DNA from: Helicobacter pylori_CU
Lineage (GTDB): Bacteria > Campylobacterota > Campylobacteria > Campylobacterales > Helicobacteraceae
Direction: 5' to 3'
DNA length: 64,000 nt
NCBI RefSeq assembly: GCF_000259235.1
Contig: NC_017733.1
Span: 496,001 to 560,000, forward strand
Part shown: piece after piece, positions 41,693-50,001 of the stretch
Layout of the letters: each line of letters opens with the position of its first letter
Numbering within the stretch: the first letter of the stretch is position 1
The notes under the pieces: generated by a model
Database searches by the model: none
The model's input: the letters and a program-made list of their open reading frames with translations, nothing else
Told to the model about the DNA's origin: nothing
Made by a program: the position numbers and the translations under genes

Positions 41693-42727
41693 ATGATCTT
41701 AAAACGAGTTACTGAAGCTTTAGAAGCGTATAAAAATGGTGAAATGCTCATTGTCATGGACGATGAAGACAGAGAAAATGAGGGGGATTTGGTTTTAGCT
41801 GGGATTTTTTCCACCCCTGAGAAAATCAATTTCATGGCCACGCATGCTAGGGGGTTGATTTGCGTGTCTTTAACCAAAGATTTAGCGAAAAAATTTGAAT
41901 TACCCCCTATGGTTAGCGTGAATGATTCTAACCATGAGACCGCTTTCACGGTTTCCATTGACGCTAAAGAAGCCAAAACCGGGATTTCTGCTTTTGAAAG
42001 GCATTTAACGATTGAATTATTGTGTAAAGACACCACCAAACCGAGCGATTTTGTGCGCCCAGGGCATATTTTCCCTTTGATTGCAAAAGATGGAGGCGTG
42101 TTAGCGCGCACGGGCCATACGGAAGCGAGCGTGGATTTGTGCAAATTAGCTGGATTAAAGCCCGTGAGCGTGATTTGTGAAATCATGAAAGAAGACGGCT
42201 CTATGGCGAGGAGAGGGGATAAATTTTTGAGCGATTTCGCTCTCAAACATAACCTTAAAACCCTCTATGTCTCTGATTTGATTAGCTATCGTTTGGAAAA
42301 TGAAAGTTTGCTGAAAATGTTTTGCCAAGAAGAAAGGGAATTTTTAAAACACCAAACGCAATGCTACACTTTTTTAGACCACCAGCAAAAAAACCATTAC
42401 GCTTTTAAGTTTAAGGGAGCAAAAACCAACTATTTAGCCCCTTTAGTGCGTTTCCACCCTATCAAAGAGGATTTTGATTTTTTAACGACTGATGCGTTTG
42501 AAGTGTTTTTTAAAGCGTTAGAATATTTAAAGCGCGAAGGGGGTTATTTGATCTTTATGAACACGCATTCTAAAGAAAACAATATCGTTAAAGATTTTGG
42601 GATCGGGGCGTTGGTGTTAAAAAATTTAGGGATAAAGGATTTCAGGCTGTTAAGCTCTTGTGAAGACAGGCAGTATAAGGCTTTGAGCGGGTTTGGGCTT
42701 AAGCTTGTAGAAACGATTAGCCTTTAA
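41693..42727 (+). CDS. ribBA: 3,4-dihydroxy-2-butanone 4-phosphate synthase fused to a degenerate GTP cyclohydrolase II domain
   Basis: The N-terminal RibB domain (~1-200) makes the 4-carbon riboflavin precursor from ribulose-5-P; DDEDRENEGDLVLAG (22-36, acidic metal loop), FMATHARGLICVSLT and GHTEASVDLCKLAGL (~140) are intact. The C-terminal part (~205-344) follows the RibA fold but lacks the zinc cysteines (no SECLTGDALGSQKCDC equivalent) and its GTP-binding residues, so cyclohydrolase activity is unlikely. A complete ribA lies at 43815. AGGGAG precedes the ATG. Riboflavin supply links to iron uptake in H. pylori, in line with the Fur-like site. Confidence 0.92.
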   Translation: MILKRVTEALEAYKNGEMLIVMDDEDRENEGDLVLAGIFSTPEKINFMATHARGLICVSLTKDLAKKFELPPMVSVNDSNHETAFTVSIDAKEAKTGISAFERHLTIELLCKDTTKPSDFVRPGHIFPLIAKDGGVLARTGHTEASVDLCKLAGLKPVSVICEIMKEDGSMARRGDKFLSDFALKHNLKTLYVSDLISYRLENESLLKMFCQEEREFLKHQTQCYTFLDHQQKNHYAFKFKGAKTNYLAPLVRFHPIKEDFDFLTTDAFEVFFKALEYLKREGGYLIFMNTHSKENNIVKDFGIGALVLKNLGIKDFRLLSSCEDRQYKALSGFGLKLVETISL

Positions 42728-42813
42728 GGCTTGTTAAGCTTCGTTGAATGTGTTGTAATGTTTTTAAGGTATAATAAACTCTTTTTAAGTCAAGCAATAA
42801 AGTTTGCAACCTG

Positions 42814-43653
42814 ATGAGAGTAATAATAAAGTTTATGCTGATTTCATTAAAAACATTCCTAAAAATATTATTGAAAATATTCCTAAAAACCTTCCAAAAG
42901 ATTTGGATAGTTTGCGTTATTATTTGGGGGTTAGGCTGTAGTTTTTTAAACGCTAATAGCGTTCAATTAGAAGAAACGCTGAGACGAAATCCTAAAAATC
43001 TTATTTGGCAACACTTTAAAAAGAAGTTTAAAAAGAGCAACACGATCCCTTATGCCCCTAATAGCCGTTGGAAATATTTAGGCGCAAGTATAGGGATTTT
43101 GGGCGTGTCTTTGGTGATAGGGATTGTGGGGTTGTATCTCATGCCAGAGAGCGTAACGAATTGGGATAAAGAAAAGTTTGGCGTCAAAAGCTGGTTTGAA
43201 AATGTCCGCATGGGGCCAAAACTAGACAATGATAGTTTTATTTTTAATGAAATCTTGCACCCTTATTTTGGGGCTATGTATTACATGCAACCGCGCATGG
43301 CTGGGTTTAGCTGGATGGCCTCAGCGTTTTTTTCTTTTATCACTTCTACGCTTTTTTGGGAATATGGCTTGGAAGCGTTTGTGGAAGTGCCTAGCTGGCA
43401 GGATTTAGTGATCACCCCTTTATTAGGCTCCATTTTAGGGGAAGGGTTTTACCAGCTCACGCGCTATATCCAACGCAACGAAGGCAAGCTTTTTGGCTCT
43501 TTATTTTTAGGGCGTTTGGTTATCGCTCTTATGGATCCTATAGGCTTTATCATTAGGGATTTAGGGCTTGGGGAAGCTTTAGGGATTTATAATAAACATG
43601 AAATCCGTTCCAGCTTAAGCCCCAATGGTTTGAATTTAACCTACAAATTTTAA
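42814..43653 (+). CDS. DUF3943-family outer-membrane-associated protein
   Basis: A 279-residue protein with DUF3943 marks: NEILHPYFGAMYYMQPRMAG, SAFFSFITSTLFWEYGLEAF, and VITPLLGSILGEGFYQLTRY. A basic, hydrophobic N-terminus is followed by a signal-like IWIVCVIIWGLGCSFLNA, and a second hydrophobic stretch near 90-108. Residues 13-28 are a fourfold 4-residue repeat (KTFL-KILL-KIFL-KTFQ) from 12-base tandem units at 42850-42897. Start uncertain: the first Met (42814) or Met8 (42835). Function unknown. Confidence 0.8.
   Translation: MRVIIKFMLISLKTFLKILLKIFLKTFQKIWIVCVIIWGLGCSFLNANSVQLEETLRRNPKNLIWQHFKKKFKKSNTIPYAPNSRWKYLGASIGILGVSLVIGIVGLYLMPESVTNWDKEKFGVKSWFENVRMGPKLDNDSFIFNEILHPYFGAMYYMQPRMAGFSWMASAFFSFITSTLFWEYGLEAFVEVPSWQDLVITPLLGSILGEGFYQLTRYIQRNEGKLFGSLFLGRLVIALMDPIGFIIRDLGLGEALGIYNKHEIRSSLSPNGLNLTYKF
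42850..42897 (+). repeat. 12-base tandem repeat (four units) in the DUF3943 gene leader
   Basis: Four units of the type AAAACATTCCTA / AAAATATTATTG / AAAATATTCCTA / AAAACCTTCCAA encode KTFL, KILL, KIFL, KTFQ. Loss or gain of a unit keeps the frame, so it would change only the length of the basic-hydrophobic signal region. Confidence 0.7.
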
Positions 43654-43665
43654 AAAGGAGACCCT

Positions 43666-43716
43666 ATGTCAAGCGATTTCAAAAACATTTTCACCGGTGC
43701 GGTTTTTAAAAGATAG
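43666..43716 (+). CDS. Candidate 16-residue ORF
   Basis: ATG at 43666 has AAAGGAG at 43654-43660 ideally spaced and encodes MSSDFKNIFTGAVFKR then TAG. It lies 12 bases after the DUF3943 gene and could be translated with it, or be a leader of the ribA region. It ends in FKR-TAG-GG like AapA toxins but has no downstream hairpin. Only the strong ribosome site argues for it. Confidence 0.3.
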   Translation: MSSDFKNIFTGAVFKR

Positions 43717-43814
43717 GGTTATTCGCTTAGTAACTTTTTAAGAAAATTATAAAGAGTTTTGATAGAATACCTTTTTTTAAAAGACGCGTTTTAAAACTAA
43801 TTTTAGGAGTATCC

Positions 43815-44393
43815 TTGAAACGATTAGAAGTTTCTAACCAAGCCAAATTACCCACTCAATTTGGGGAGTTTTGTATCCAGTGTTTTAGAGAAAAGGGTTC
43901 TAATGGCTCTAAAGATCATTTAGTGATCTTCACCCCTAATTTTCCTCAAAACCCCTTAGTGCGTTTGCATTCAGAATGTTTAACCGGTGATGCTCTAGGC
44001 TCTCAAAAATGCGATTGCGGAGGGGCGTTGCAAATGGCGTTAGAAAGGATTTCTAAAGAAGGGGGGCTAGTGATTTATTTGCGCCAAGAAGGGCGTGGGA
44101 TAGGGCTATTTAACAAAGTCAATGCCTACGCTTTGCAAGATAAGGGCTATGATACCATTCAAGCCAATGAAATGATAGGGTTTAAAGATGATGAAAGGGA
44201 TTATAGTGTTGCGGGTGAGATTTTAGAATATTACCGCATTAAAAAAATGCGCTTGCTCACGAATAACCCTAAAAAAATCGCCGCTTTAGAAAAATACGCT
44301 GAGGTAACAAGAGAGAGCTTGATCGTGTGCGCTAATGAGCATAATCAAGGGTATTTGGAAGTCAAAAAGCTCAAAATGGGGCATTTATTGTGA
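43815..44393 (+). CDS. ribA: GTP cyclohydrolase II
   Basis: First committed riboflavin step, releasing formate from GTP. VRLHSECLTGDALGSQKCDC (~55-74) holds the three zinc cysteines, LRQEGRGIGL (~96-105) the catalytic Arg and GTP-binding region, and MRLLTNNPKKIAAL near 160 completes the site. Length 192. Starts at TTG 43815 after AGGAG. It supplies the activity that the fused RibBA domain has lost. Confidence 0.96.
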   Translation: MKRLEVSNQAKLPTQFGEFCIQCFREKGSNGSKDHLVIFTPNFPQNPLVRLHSECLTGDALGSQKCDCGGALQMALERISKEGGLVIYLRQEGRGIGLFNKVNAYALQDKGYDTIQANEMIGFKDDERDYSVAGEILEYYRIKKMRLLTNNPKKIAALEKYAEVTRESLIVCANEHNQGYLEVKKLKMGHLL

Positions 44394-44465
44394 AAACTCT
44401 TTTAAAATAAGCTTTAAAAACCTTTTAAAATCATGCTTTAAAAGGCGCAATATAGGGGTAAGATA

Positions 44466-44687
44466 ATGATAGAAGTGCGATTCTTTGGACCCATAAAAGA
44501 AGAAAATTTTTTCATCAAAGCGAATGATTTGAAAGAATTAAGAGCGATTTTACAAGAAAAAGAGGGCTTAAAAGAGTGGTTGGGCGTTTGCGCGATAGCC
44601 CTTAATGATCATTTGATAGACAATTTAGATGCGCCTTTAAAAGATGGCGATGTGATCAGTTTGTTGCCACCGGTTTGTGGGGGCTAG
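44466..44687 (+). CDS. moaD: Molybdopterin synthase small subunit MoaD
   Basis: A 73-residue ubiquitin-fold sulfur carrier ending in the required Gly-Gly (VISLLPPVCGG). The C-terminal thiocarboxylate donates sulfur to precursor Z with MoaE. It is immediately followed by moaE (stop TAG then GTG), forming the synthase pair. It is the likely partner of the E1-like enzyme at 32624. Confidence 0.93.
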   Translation: MIEVRFFGPIKEENFFIKANDLKELRAILQEKEGLKEWLGVCAIALNDHLIDNLDAPLKDGDVISLLPPVCGG

Positions 44688-45125
44688 GTGTTAAAAATCA
44701 TTCAAGGGGCATTAGATACGGAGAAGCTTTTGAAAGCCTATCAAGAGGAAGCTTGCGCGAAAAACTTTGGAGCGTTTTGTGTGTTTGTTGGGATTGTGAG
44801 AGGAGAGGATAACATTCAAGGCTTGAGTTTTGATATTTATGAAGCGCTATTAAAGACTTGGTTTGAAAAATGGCGCCATAAAGCCAAAGATTTGGGTGTG
44901 GTGCTAAAAATGGCGCACAGCTTGGGCGATGTTTTGATAGGACAAAGCTCATTTTTATGCGTTTTAATGGGAAAGAATAGAAAAAATGCCTTAGAACTAT
45001 ACGAAGATTTTATTGAAGATTTTAAGCGTAACGCTCCTATTTGGAAATACGATTTGATTGATAATAAACGCATTTACGCTAAAGAAAGAAGCCACCCTTT
45101 AAAAGGGAGTGGGCTTTTAGCTTAA
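44688..45125 (+). CDS. moaE: Molybdopterin synthase large subunit MoaE
   Basis: Catalytic subunit of molybdopterin synthase, 145 residues. GAFCVFVGIVRGEDN (27-41) with the conserved Arg, LSFDIYEALLKTWFEKW, and a C-terminal segment with APIWKYD (~121-127). The lysine-rich catalytic end (KRIYAKERSHPLKG) is present. GTG start directly follows the moaD stop; mog begins 12 bases after. Confidence 0.93.
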   Translation: MLKIIQGALDTEKLLKAYQEEACAKNFGAFCVFVGIVRGEDNIQGLSFDIYEALLKTWFEKWRHKAKDLGVVLKMAHSLGDVLIGQSSFLCVLMGKNRKNALELYEDFIEDFKRNAPIWKYDLIDNKRIYAKERSHPLKGSGLLA

Positions 45126-45137
45126 AAAGGAGTTCAA

Positions 45138-45668
45138 ATGCAAACGATTCATATAGGCGTTTTGAGCGCGAGCGATAGAGCGTCAAAAGGGATTTATGAA
45201 GATTTAAGCGGGAAAGCGATACAAGAAGTGATGAGCGAATATCTGCTCAATCCTTTAGAATTTCATTATGAAATTGTCGCTGATGAAAGGGATTTGATTG
45301 AAAAATTGCTGATTAAAATGTGCGATGAATACCAATGCGATCTAGTCGTTACTACAGGAGGCACAGGCCCTGCTTTAAGAGACATAACCCCAGAAGCCAC
45401 AGAAAAAGTGTGCCAAAAAATGCTTCCTGGTTTTGGAGAGCTTATGCGAATGACTAGTTTAAAATACGTGCCTACAGCGATTCTGTCGCGCCAGAGCGCT
45501 GGCATCAGGAATAAGAGTTTGATCATCAATCTTCCTGGTAAGCCAAAAAGTATTAGAGAGTGTTTAGAAGCGGTTTTTCCAGCGATTCCTTATTGCGTGG
45601 ATTTGATTTTAGGGAATTATATGCAAGTGAATGAAAAAAACATTCAAGCGTTTCGTCCCAAACAATAA
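45138..45668 (+). CDS. mog: Molybdopterin adenylyltransferase
   Basis: Adenylates molybdopterin before molybdate insertion. MogA/CinA-like fold with VLSASDRASKGIYEDLSG (9-26), TTGGTGPALRDITPEAT (~73-89), FGELMRM and INLPGKPKSIRECLEAVFPAI. Length 176 with AAAGGAG before the ATG. Part of moaD-moaE-mog-moaC. Confidence 0.95.
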   Translation: MQTIHIGVLSASDRASKGIYEDLSGKAIQEVMSEYLLNPLEFHYEIVADERDLIEKLLIKMCDEYQCDLVVTTGGTGPALRDITPEATEKVCQKMLPGFGELMRMTSLKYVPTAILSRQSAGIRNKSLIINLPGKPKSIRECLEAVFPAIPYCVDLILGNYMQVNEKNIQAFRPKQ

Positions 45669-45676
45669 GGTAAAAA

Positions 45677-46153
45677 ATGCCGCTCACTCATTTGAATGAA
45701 GAAAATCAGCCTAAAATGGTGGATATAGGGGATAAGGAAACCACTGAAAGAATCGCTCTAGCAAGCGGTCGTATCAGCATGAATAAAGAGGCTTATGACG
45801 CTATTATCAATCATGGCGTTAAAAAGGGTCCGGTGTTACAGACTGCTATTATTGCTGGGATTATGGGGGCTAAAAAGACAAGCGATCTCATTCCCATGTG
45901 CCATCCAATCATGCTCAATGGGGTGGATATTGATATTTTAGAAGAAAAAGAGACTTGCAGTTTTAAACTCTATGCGAGAGTCAAAACTCAAGCTAAAACG
46001 GGCGTAGAAATGGAAGCGCTAATGAGTGTGAGCATAGGGCTTTTAACCATTTATGACATGGTGAAAGCCATTGATAAGAGCATGACAATTAGCGGTGTGA
46101 TGTTGGAGCATAAAAGTGGAGGTAAAAGTGGGGATTATAACGCTAAAAAATAG
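45677..46153 (+). CDS. moaC: Cyclic pyranopterin monophosphate synthase accessory protein MoaC
   Basis: Acts with MoaA in the first molybdenum cofactor step. PKMVDIGDKETTERIALASG (12-31), AGIMGAKKTSDLIPMCHPI (~59-77) with the active-site His, KTGVEMEALMSVS and AIDKSMTISGV. Length 158. Ends the cluster; hpaA follows after 118 bases with its own leader. Confidence 0.95.
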   Translation: MPLTHLNEENQPKMVDIGDKETTERIALASGRISMNKEAYDAIINHGVKKGPVLQTAIIAGIMGAKKTSDLIPMCHPIMLNGVDIDILEEKETCSFKLYARVKTQAKTGVEMEALMSVSIGLLTIYDMVKAIDKSMTISGVMLEHKSGGKSGDYNAKK

Positions 46154-46198
46154 AAAAAGACTGATAATCTAAAGATGTTAGGGTAAAATAACATTTTG

Positions 46199-46258
46199 AC
46201 AACAAAAGCGTGTTGGTTGCTTCGGGTTTGTTGTTATAGAAGTCTAAAATATTACAAT
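46199..46258 (+). promoter_or_regulatory. hpaA upstream region: inverted repeat and -10 boxes
   Basis: A perfect 8-base inverted repeat ACAACAAA (46199-46206) / TTTGTTGT (46227-46234) flanks a 20-base spacer, followed by TAAAAT (46245-46250) and TACAAT (46253-46258), either of which could be the -10 for hpaA (ATG 46272). The repeat lies at -35 and upstream, so it could be an operator; no regulator is known to me. Confidence 0.4.
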
Positions 46259-46271
46259 CAAGGATAGAACG

Positions 46272-47054
46272 ATGAAAGCAAATAATCATTTTAAAGATTT
46301 TGCATGGAAAAAATGCCTTTTAGGCGCGAGCGTGGTGGCTTTATTAGTGGGGTGTAGCCCGCATATTATTGAAACCAATGAAGTCGCTTTGAAATTGAAT
46401 TACCATCCAGCTAGCGAGAAAGTTCAAGCGTTAGATGAAAAGATTTTACTTTTAAAGCCAGCTTTCCAATACAGCGATAATATCGCTAAAGAGTATGAAA
46501 ACAAATTCAAGAATCAAACCACGATCAAGGTTGAAGAGATCTTGCAAAATCAGGGCTACAAGGTTATCAATGTGGATAGCAGCGATAAAGACGATCTTTC
46601 TTTTTCACAAAAAAAAGAAGGGTATTTGGCCGTCGCTATGAATGGCGAAATTGTTTTACGCCCCGATCCTAAAAGAACCATACAGAAAAAATCAGAACCC
46701 GGGTTGTTATTCTCCACTGGTTTGGACAAAATGGAAGGGGTTTTAATCCCGGCTGGGTTTGTCAAGGTTACCATACTAGAGCCTATGAGTGGGGAATCTT
46801 TAGATTCCTTTACGATGGATTTGAGCGAGTTGGACATTCAAGAAAAATTCTTAAAAACCACCCATTCAAGCCATAGCGGAGGGTTAGTTAGCACTATGGT
46901 TAAGGGAACGGATAATTCTAATGACGCGATCAAGAGCGCTTTGAACAAGATTTTTGCAAGTATCATGCAAGAAATAGACAAAAAACTCACTCAAAAGAAT
47001 TTAGAATCTTATCAAAAAGACGCAAAGGAATTAAAAGGCAAAAGAAACCGATAA
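46272..47054 (+). CDS. hpaA: Neuraminyllactose-binding hemagglutinin lipoprotein HpaA
   Basis: A 260-residue Helicobacter-specific lipoprotein, exported to surface and flagellar sheath and required for colonisation. Lipobox LLVGC (Cys ~28) closes a basic signal; the segment KRTIQKKSEPGLLFSTGLDK (~134-153) includes the KRTIQK motif once proposed as sialic-acid-binding. The rest is alpha/beta, ending in a basic tail (KELKGKRNR). It has a Sel1-free single domain and no membrane helices. It is followed by an outer membrane protein. Confidence 0.96.
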   Translation: MKANNHFKDFAWKKCLLGASVVALLVGCSPHIIETNEVALKLNYHPASEKVQALDEKILLLKPAFQYSDNIAKEYENKFKNQTTIKVEEILQNQGYKVINVDSSDKDDLSFSQKKEGYLAVAMNGEIVLRPDPKRTIQKKSEPGLLFSTGLDKMEGVLIPAGFVKVTILEPMSGESLDSFTMDLSELDIQEKFLKTTHSSHSGGLVSTMVKGTDNSNDAIKSALNKIFASIMQEIDKKLTQKNLESYQKDAKELKGKRNR

Positions 47055-47086
47055 AAAACCGATCAAAAAAGTAAGTCAAAGAGCGC

Positions 47087-47923
47087 TTGGATAGATTGCT
47101 TAAAAAGGGGTTTTTAGCGTTCTTTTTGAGCGTGTATTTAAGGGCTGATGATTTGGTTACTTACACCATCATCAAAAAAGAAGATCTAGGATACCAGCGG
47201 TTTTTAGCCAAGAAGTGTTTAAGGGGCAAGGCCCACCCTCCGTGTTTTGCTGAGCCTAAAAAACCCAAAAAAAAACTTTTTAACATAGACAAAAGCTCCC
47301 ATTATTATGGCACAAGCGTGGTGCAAATGTCATGGCTACAGAGCAGGGAAAAATTTGAAAACCATTCAAAATACCGAGACATTCCTTTTGCTGAAGTCAG
47401 TTTGATTTATGGCTATAAACAATTTTTTCCTAAAAAAGAGCGCTATGGTTTCCGTTTTTATATTTCTTTGGATTATGCTTATGGCTTTTTTCTTAAAAAT
47501 AAAGGCGCATTAGGCGATAGTTTGAGGGCGAGTTCGCAGATCCCTAAAAGCTATAGAGAAAAATTACAAAGAAAAGAGACTTTTATTAACGCTATTTTTT
47601 ATGGCGTGGGGGCTGACTTTTTATACAAACGCGCTTTTGGGACGCTGATTTTAGGGATGAATTTCGTGGGCGAAACCTGGTTTTATGAAACAAAGATTTT
47701 TAAAAAGTGGGCCAAAGATCCTTCAAGCGTTTATCACCCTTACATGTTTCAAGTGATGTTGAATGTGGGGTATCGTTACCGCTTTTCAAGGTATAAGAAT
47801 TGGGCGATAGAATTTGGTGCGCGCATCCCTTTTTTAACCAATGATTATTTTAAAACCCCTTTATACACCCTTCATTTCAAGCGCAATATTTCTGTCTATC
47901 TCACTTCAACTTATGACTTTTAG
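47087..47923 (+). CDS. Outer membrane protein (H. pylori-specific family)
   Basis: A 278-residue protein with a signal peptide (LLKKGFLAFFLSVYLRADD, cut before DD), then a beta-rich body with alternating aromatic strands such as YGFRFYISLDYAYGFFL and VMLNVGYRYRFSRY, ending ISVYLTSTYDF with a terminal Phe as for BAM substrates. A central basic linker (AEPKKPKKKLF) and paired cysteines (KKCLRGKAHPPCF) are odd features. The start is TTG 47087 or TTG 47099; no strong ribosome site separates them. Partner unknown; located after hpaA. Confidence 0.8.
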   Translation: MDRLLKKGFLAFFLSVYLRADDLVTYTIIKKEDLGYQRFLAKKCLRGKAHPPCFAEPKKPKKKLFNIDKSSHYYGTSVVQMSWLQSREKFENHSKYRDIPFAEVSLIYGYKQFFPKKERYGFRFYISLDYAYGFFLKNKGALGDSLRASSQIPKSYREKLQRKETFINAIFYGVGADFLYKRAFGTLILGMNFVGETWFYETKIFKKWAKDPSSVYHPYMFQVMLNVGYRYRFSRYKNWAIEFGARIPFLTNDYFKTPLYTLHFKRNISVYLTSTYDF

Positions 47924-47988
47924 TTTTTTAAATTTTTGAAAACCAGAATTAACCGCTTTTTATCAACCGGAATTAAAACAAATTAAGC

Positions 47989-47994
47989 TATAAT
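47989..47994 (+). promoter_or_regulatory. -10 box for tig-clpP-def operon
   Basis: AAGCTATAATGATAC contains TATAAT at 47989-47994, about 40 bases before the tig ATG (48034). Typical isolated -10. Confidence 0.55.
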
Positions 47995-48033
47995 GATACA
48001 AAAATTTAATTTTTTAGCCATTAAGGAAAAATA

Positions 48034-49389
48034 ATGAATCTTGAAGTGAAAAAGATTGACACCGCTAACGCCCGTTTGAGCGCTAAACCTTCCATTGAGA
48101 ATTTAGAAAAGCGTTATGATAAAATCGCTCAAAAAATCGCCCAAAAAGTTAAAATTGATGGCTTTAGAAGAGGTAAAGTCCCCCTTAGTTTAGTGAAAAC
48201 CCGTTATCAAGCCCAAATTGAACAAGACGCTCAAGAAGAGATGATTCAAGAGATTTTGAAAAACGCTTTTAAGGAATTGGGGATTGAAAATAAGGATTTA
48301 ATCGGCAGCCCCAATCTCACTAAATTTGAAAAAAAAGACACGCATTTTGAAATAGAAGCGGACATCGGCTTAAAACCCACGATTGTTTTAGACAAGATCA
48401 AAGAGTGTGTGCCTGGTGTGGGAGTGGAAATCCCCAATGAGGAAAAAATTAATGAGCGTTTGAAACAGCTCGCTAAAGATTACGCGAAATTTGTGGATAC
48501 TGACGCTCAAAGAAAGGCTCAAAACGACGATAAATTGATAATTGATTTTGAAGGTTTTATAGATAATGCGCCTTTTGAAGGGGGTAAGGCTGAGAATTTC
48601 ACTTTGATTTTAGGCAATAAACAAATGCTAGAAGATTTTGAAAAGGCTCTTTTAGGCATGCAAGCTAGCGAGGAAAAAGAATTCCCTTTGACTTTCCCTA
48701 GCAAATACCACACAGAGCATTTAGCCGGCAAAGAAGCCCTTTTTAAAGTGAAATTGCACCAGATTCAAGCGCGTGAAGCGTTAGAAATCAATGACGAACT
48801 CGCTAAAATCGTCTTAGCCAATGAAGAGAATGCGACTTTAGAGCTTTTAAAAGAAAGGGTTGAGGGGCAGTTGTTTTTAGAAAATAAGGCCAGGCTCTAT
48901 AATGAAGAGTTGAAAGAAAAATTGATTGAAAATTTAGATGAAAAGATTGTTTTTGATTTGCCTAAAACGATCATAGAGCAAGAAATGGATTTGTTGTTCA
49001 GGAACACTCTTTATTCCATGCAAGCTGAGGAAGTCAAATCCTTACAAGAAAGTCAAGAAAAAGCCAAAGAAAAGCGTGAGAGCTTTAGGAACGATGCGAC
49101 AAAAAGCGTGAAAATCACTTTTATCATTGACGCTTTAGCGAAGGAAGAAAAAATTGGCGTGCATGACAATGAAGTCTTTCAAACTCTGTATTATGAAGCG
49201 ATGATGACAGGGCAAAACCCAGAAAGCCTCATTGAACAATACCGCAAAAATAACATGTTAGCGGCGGTGAAAATGGCGATGATTGAAGATAGGGTGTTAG
49301 CTTATTTGTTGGATAAAAACCTGCCTAAAGAACAACAAGAAATTTTGGAAAAAATGAGACCCAACGCTCAAAAAACTCAAGCGGGTTGA
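48034..49389 (+). CDS. tig: Trigger factor, ribosome-associated chaperone
   Basis: Binds the ribosomal exit and folds nascent chains. Ribosome-binding signature GFRRGKVPLSLVKTRY (~42-57), then a PPIase (FKBP) domain with DKLIIDFEGFIDNAPFEGG (~167-185) and FPLTFPSKYH (~227-236), then the helical C-terminal arms, total 451 residues. It leads clpP (17-base gap) as often seen with ClpXP. Confidence 0.96.
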   Translation: MNLEVKKIDTANARLSAKPSIENLEKRYDKIAQKIAQKVKIDGFRRGKVPLSLVKTRYQAQIEQDAQEEMIQEILKNAFKELGIENKDLIGSPNLTKFEKKDTHFEIEADIGLKPTIVLDKIKECVPGVGVEIPNEEKINERLKQLAKDYAKFVDTDAQRKAQNDDKLIIDFEGFIDNAPFEGGKAENFTLILGNKQMLEDFEKALLGMQASEEKEFPLTFPSKYHTEHLAGKEALFKVKLHQIQAREALEINDELAKIVLANEENATLELLKERVEGQLFLENKARLYNEELKEKLIENLDEKIVFDLPKTIIEQEMDLLFRNTLYSMQAEEVKSLQESQEKAKEKRESFRNDATKSVKITFIIDALAKEEKIGVHDNEVFQTLYYEAMMTGQNPESLIEQYRKNNMLAAVKMAMIEDRVLAYLLDKNLPKEQQEILEKMRPNAQKTQAG

Positions 49390-49409
49390 ACGGCTAAAAA
49401 GGAGAGATG

Positions 49410-49997
49410 ATGGGATACATTCCTTATGTAATAGAAAATACAGAGCGTGGCGAACGCAGTTATGATATTTACTCGCGCCTTTTAAAGGATCGCATCGTTT
49501 TATTGAGCGGTGAAATTAATGACAGCGTGGCGTCTTCTATCGTGGCCCAACTCTTGTTTTTGGAAGCCGAAGACCCTGAAAAAGACATTGGCTTGTATAT
49601 CAATTCTCCCGGTGGGGTGATAACAAGCGGTCTTAGCATTTATGATACGATGAATTTTATCCGCCCTGATGTTTCCACGATTTGCATCGGTCAAGCGGCT
49701 TCTATGGGGGCGTTTTTATTAAGCTGTGGGGCTAAGGGCAAGCGTTTTTCATTGCCTCATTCAAGGATTATGATCCACCAGCCTTTAGGGGGGGCTCAAG
49801 GGCAAGCGAGCGATATTGAAATCATTTCTAACGAGATCCTTAGGCTTAAGGGTTTGATGAATTCTATTTTGGCTCAAAACTCAGGGCAGAGTTTGGAGCA
49901 AATCGCTAAAGACACGGACAGGGATTTTTATATGAGCGCTAAAGAAGCTAAAGAGTATGGCTTGATTGATAAAGTGTTACAGAAAAATGTGAAGTGA
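49410..49997 (+). CDS. clpP: ATP-dependent Clp protease proteolytic subunit
   Basis: Serine protease, 195 residues from ATG 49410. Catalytic Ser in GQAASMGAFLLS (~95-106), His in SRIMIHQPLGG (~118-128) and Asp in KDTDRDFYMSAKEA (~168-181). Of two adjacent ATGs (49407, 49410) the second fits AAGGAG at 49399-49404 and the known H. pylori N-terminus MGYIPYVIENTERGERSYD. def follows after 4 bases. Confidence 0.97.
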   Translation: MGYIPYVIENTERGERSYDIYSRLLKDRIVLLSGEINDSVASSIVAQLLFLEAEDPEKDIGLYINSPGGVITSGLSIYDTMNFIRPDVSTICIGQAASMGAFLLSCGAKGKRFSLPHSRIMIHQPLGGAQGQASDIEIISNEILRLKGLMNSILAQNSGQSLEQIAKDTDRDFYMSAKEAKEYGLIDKVLQKNVK

Positions 49998-50001
49998 TTG
50001 C

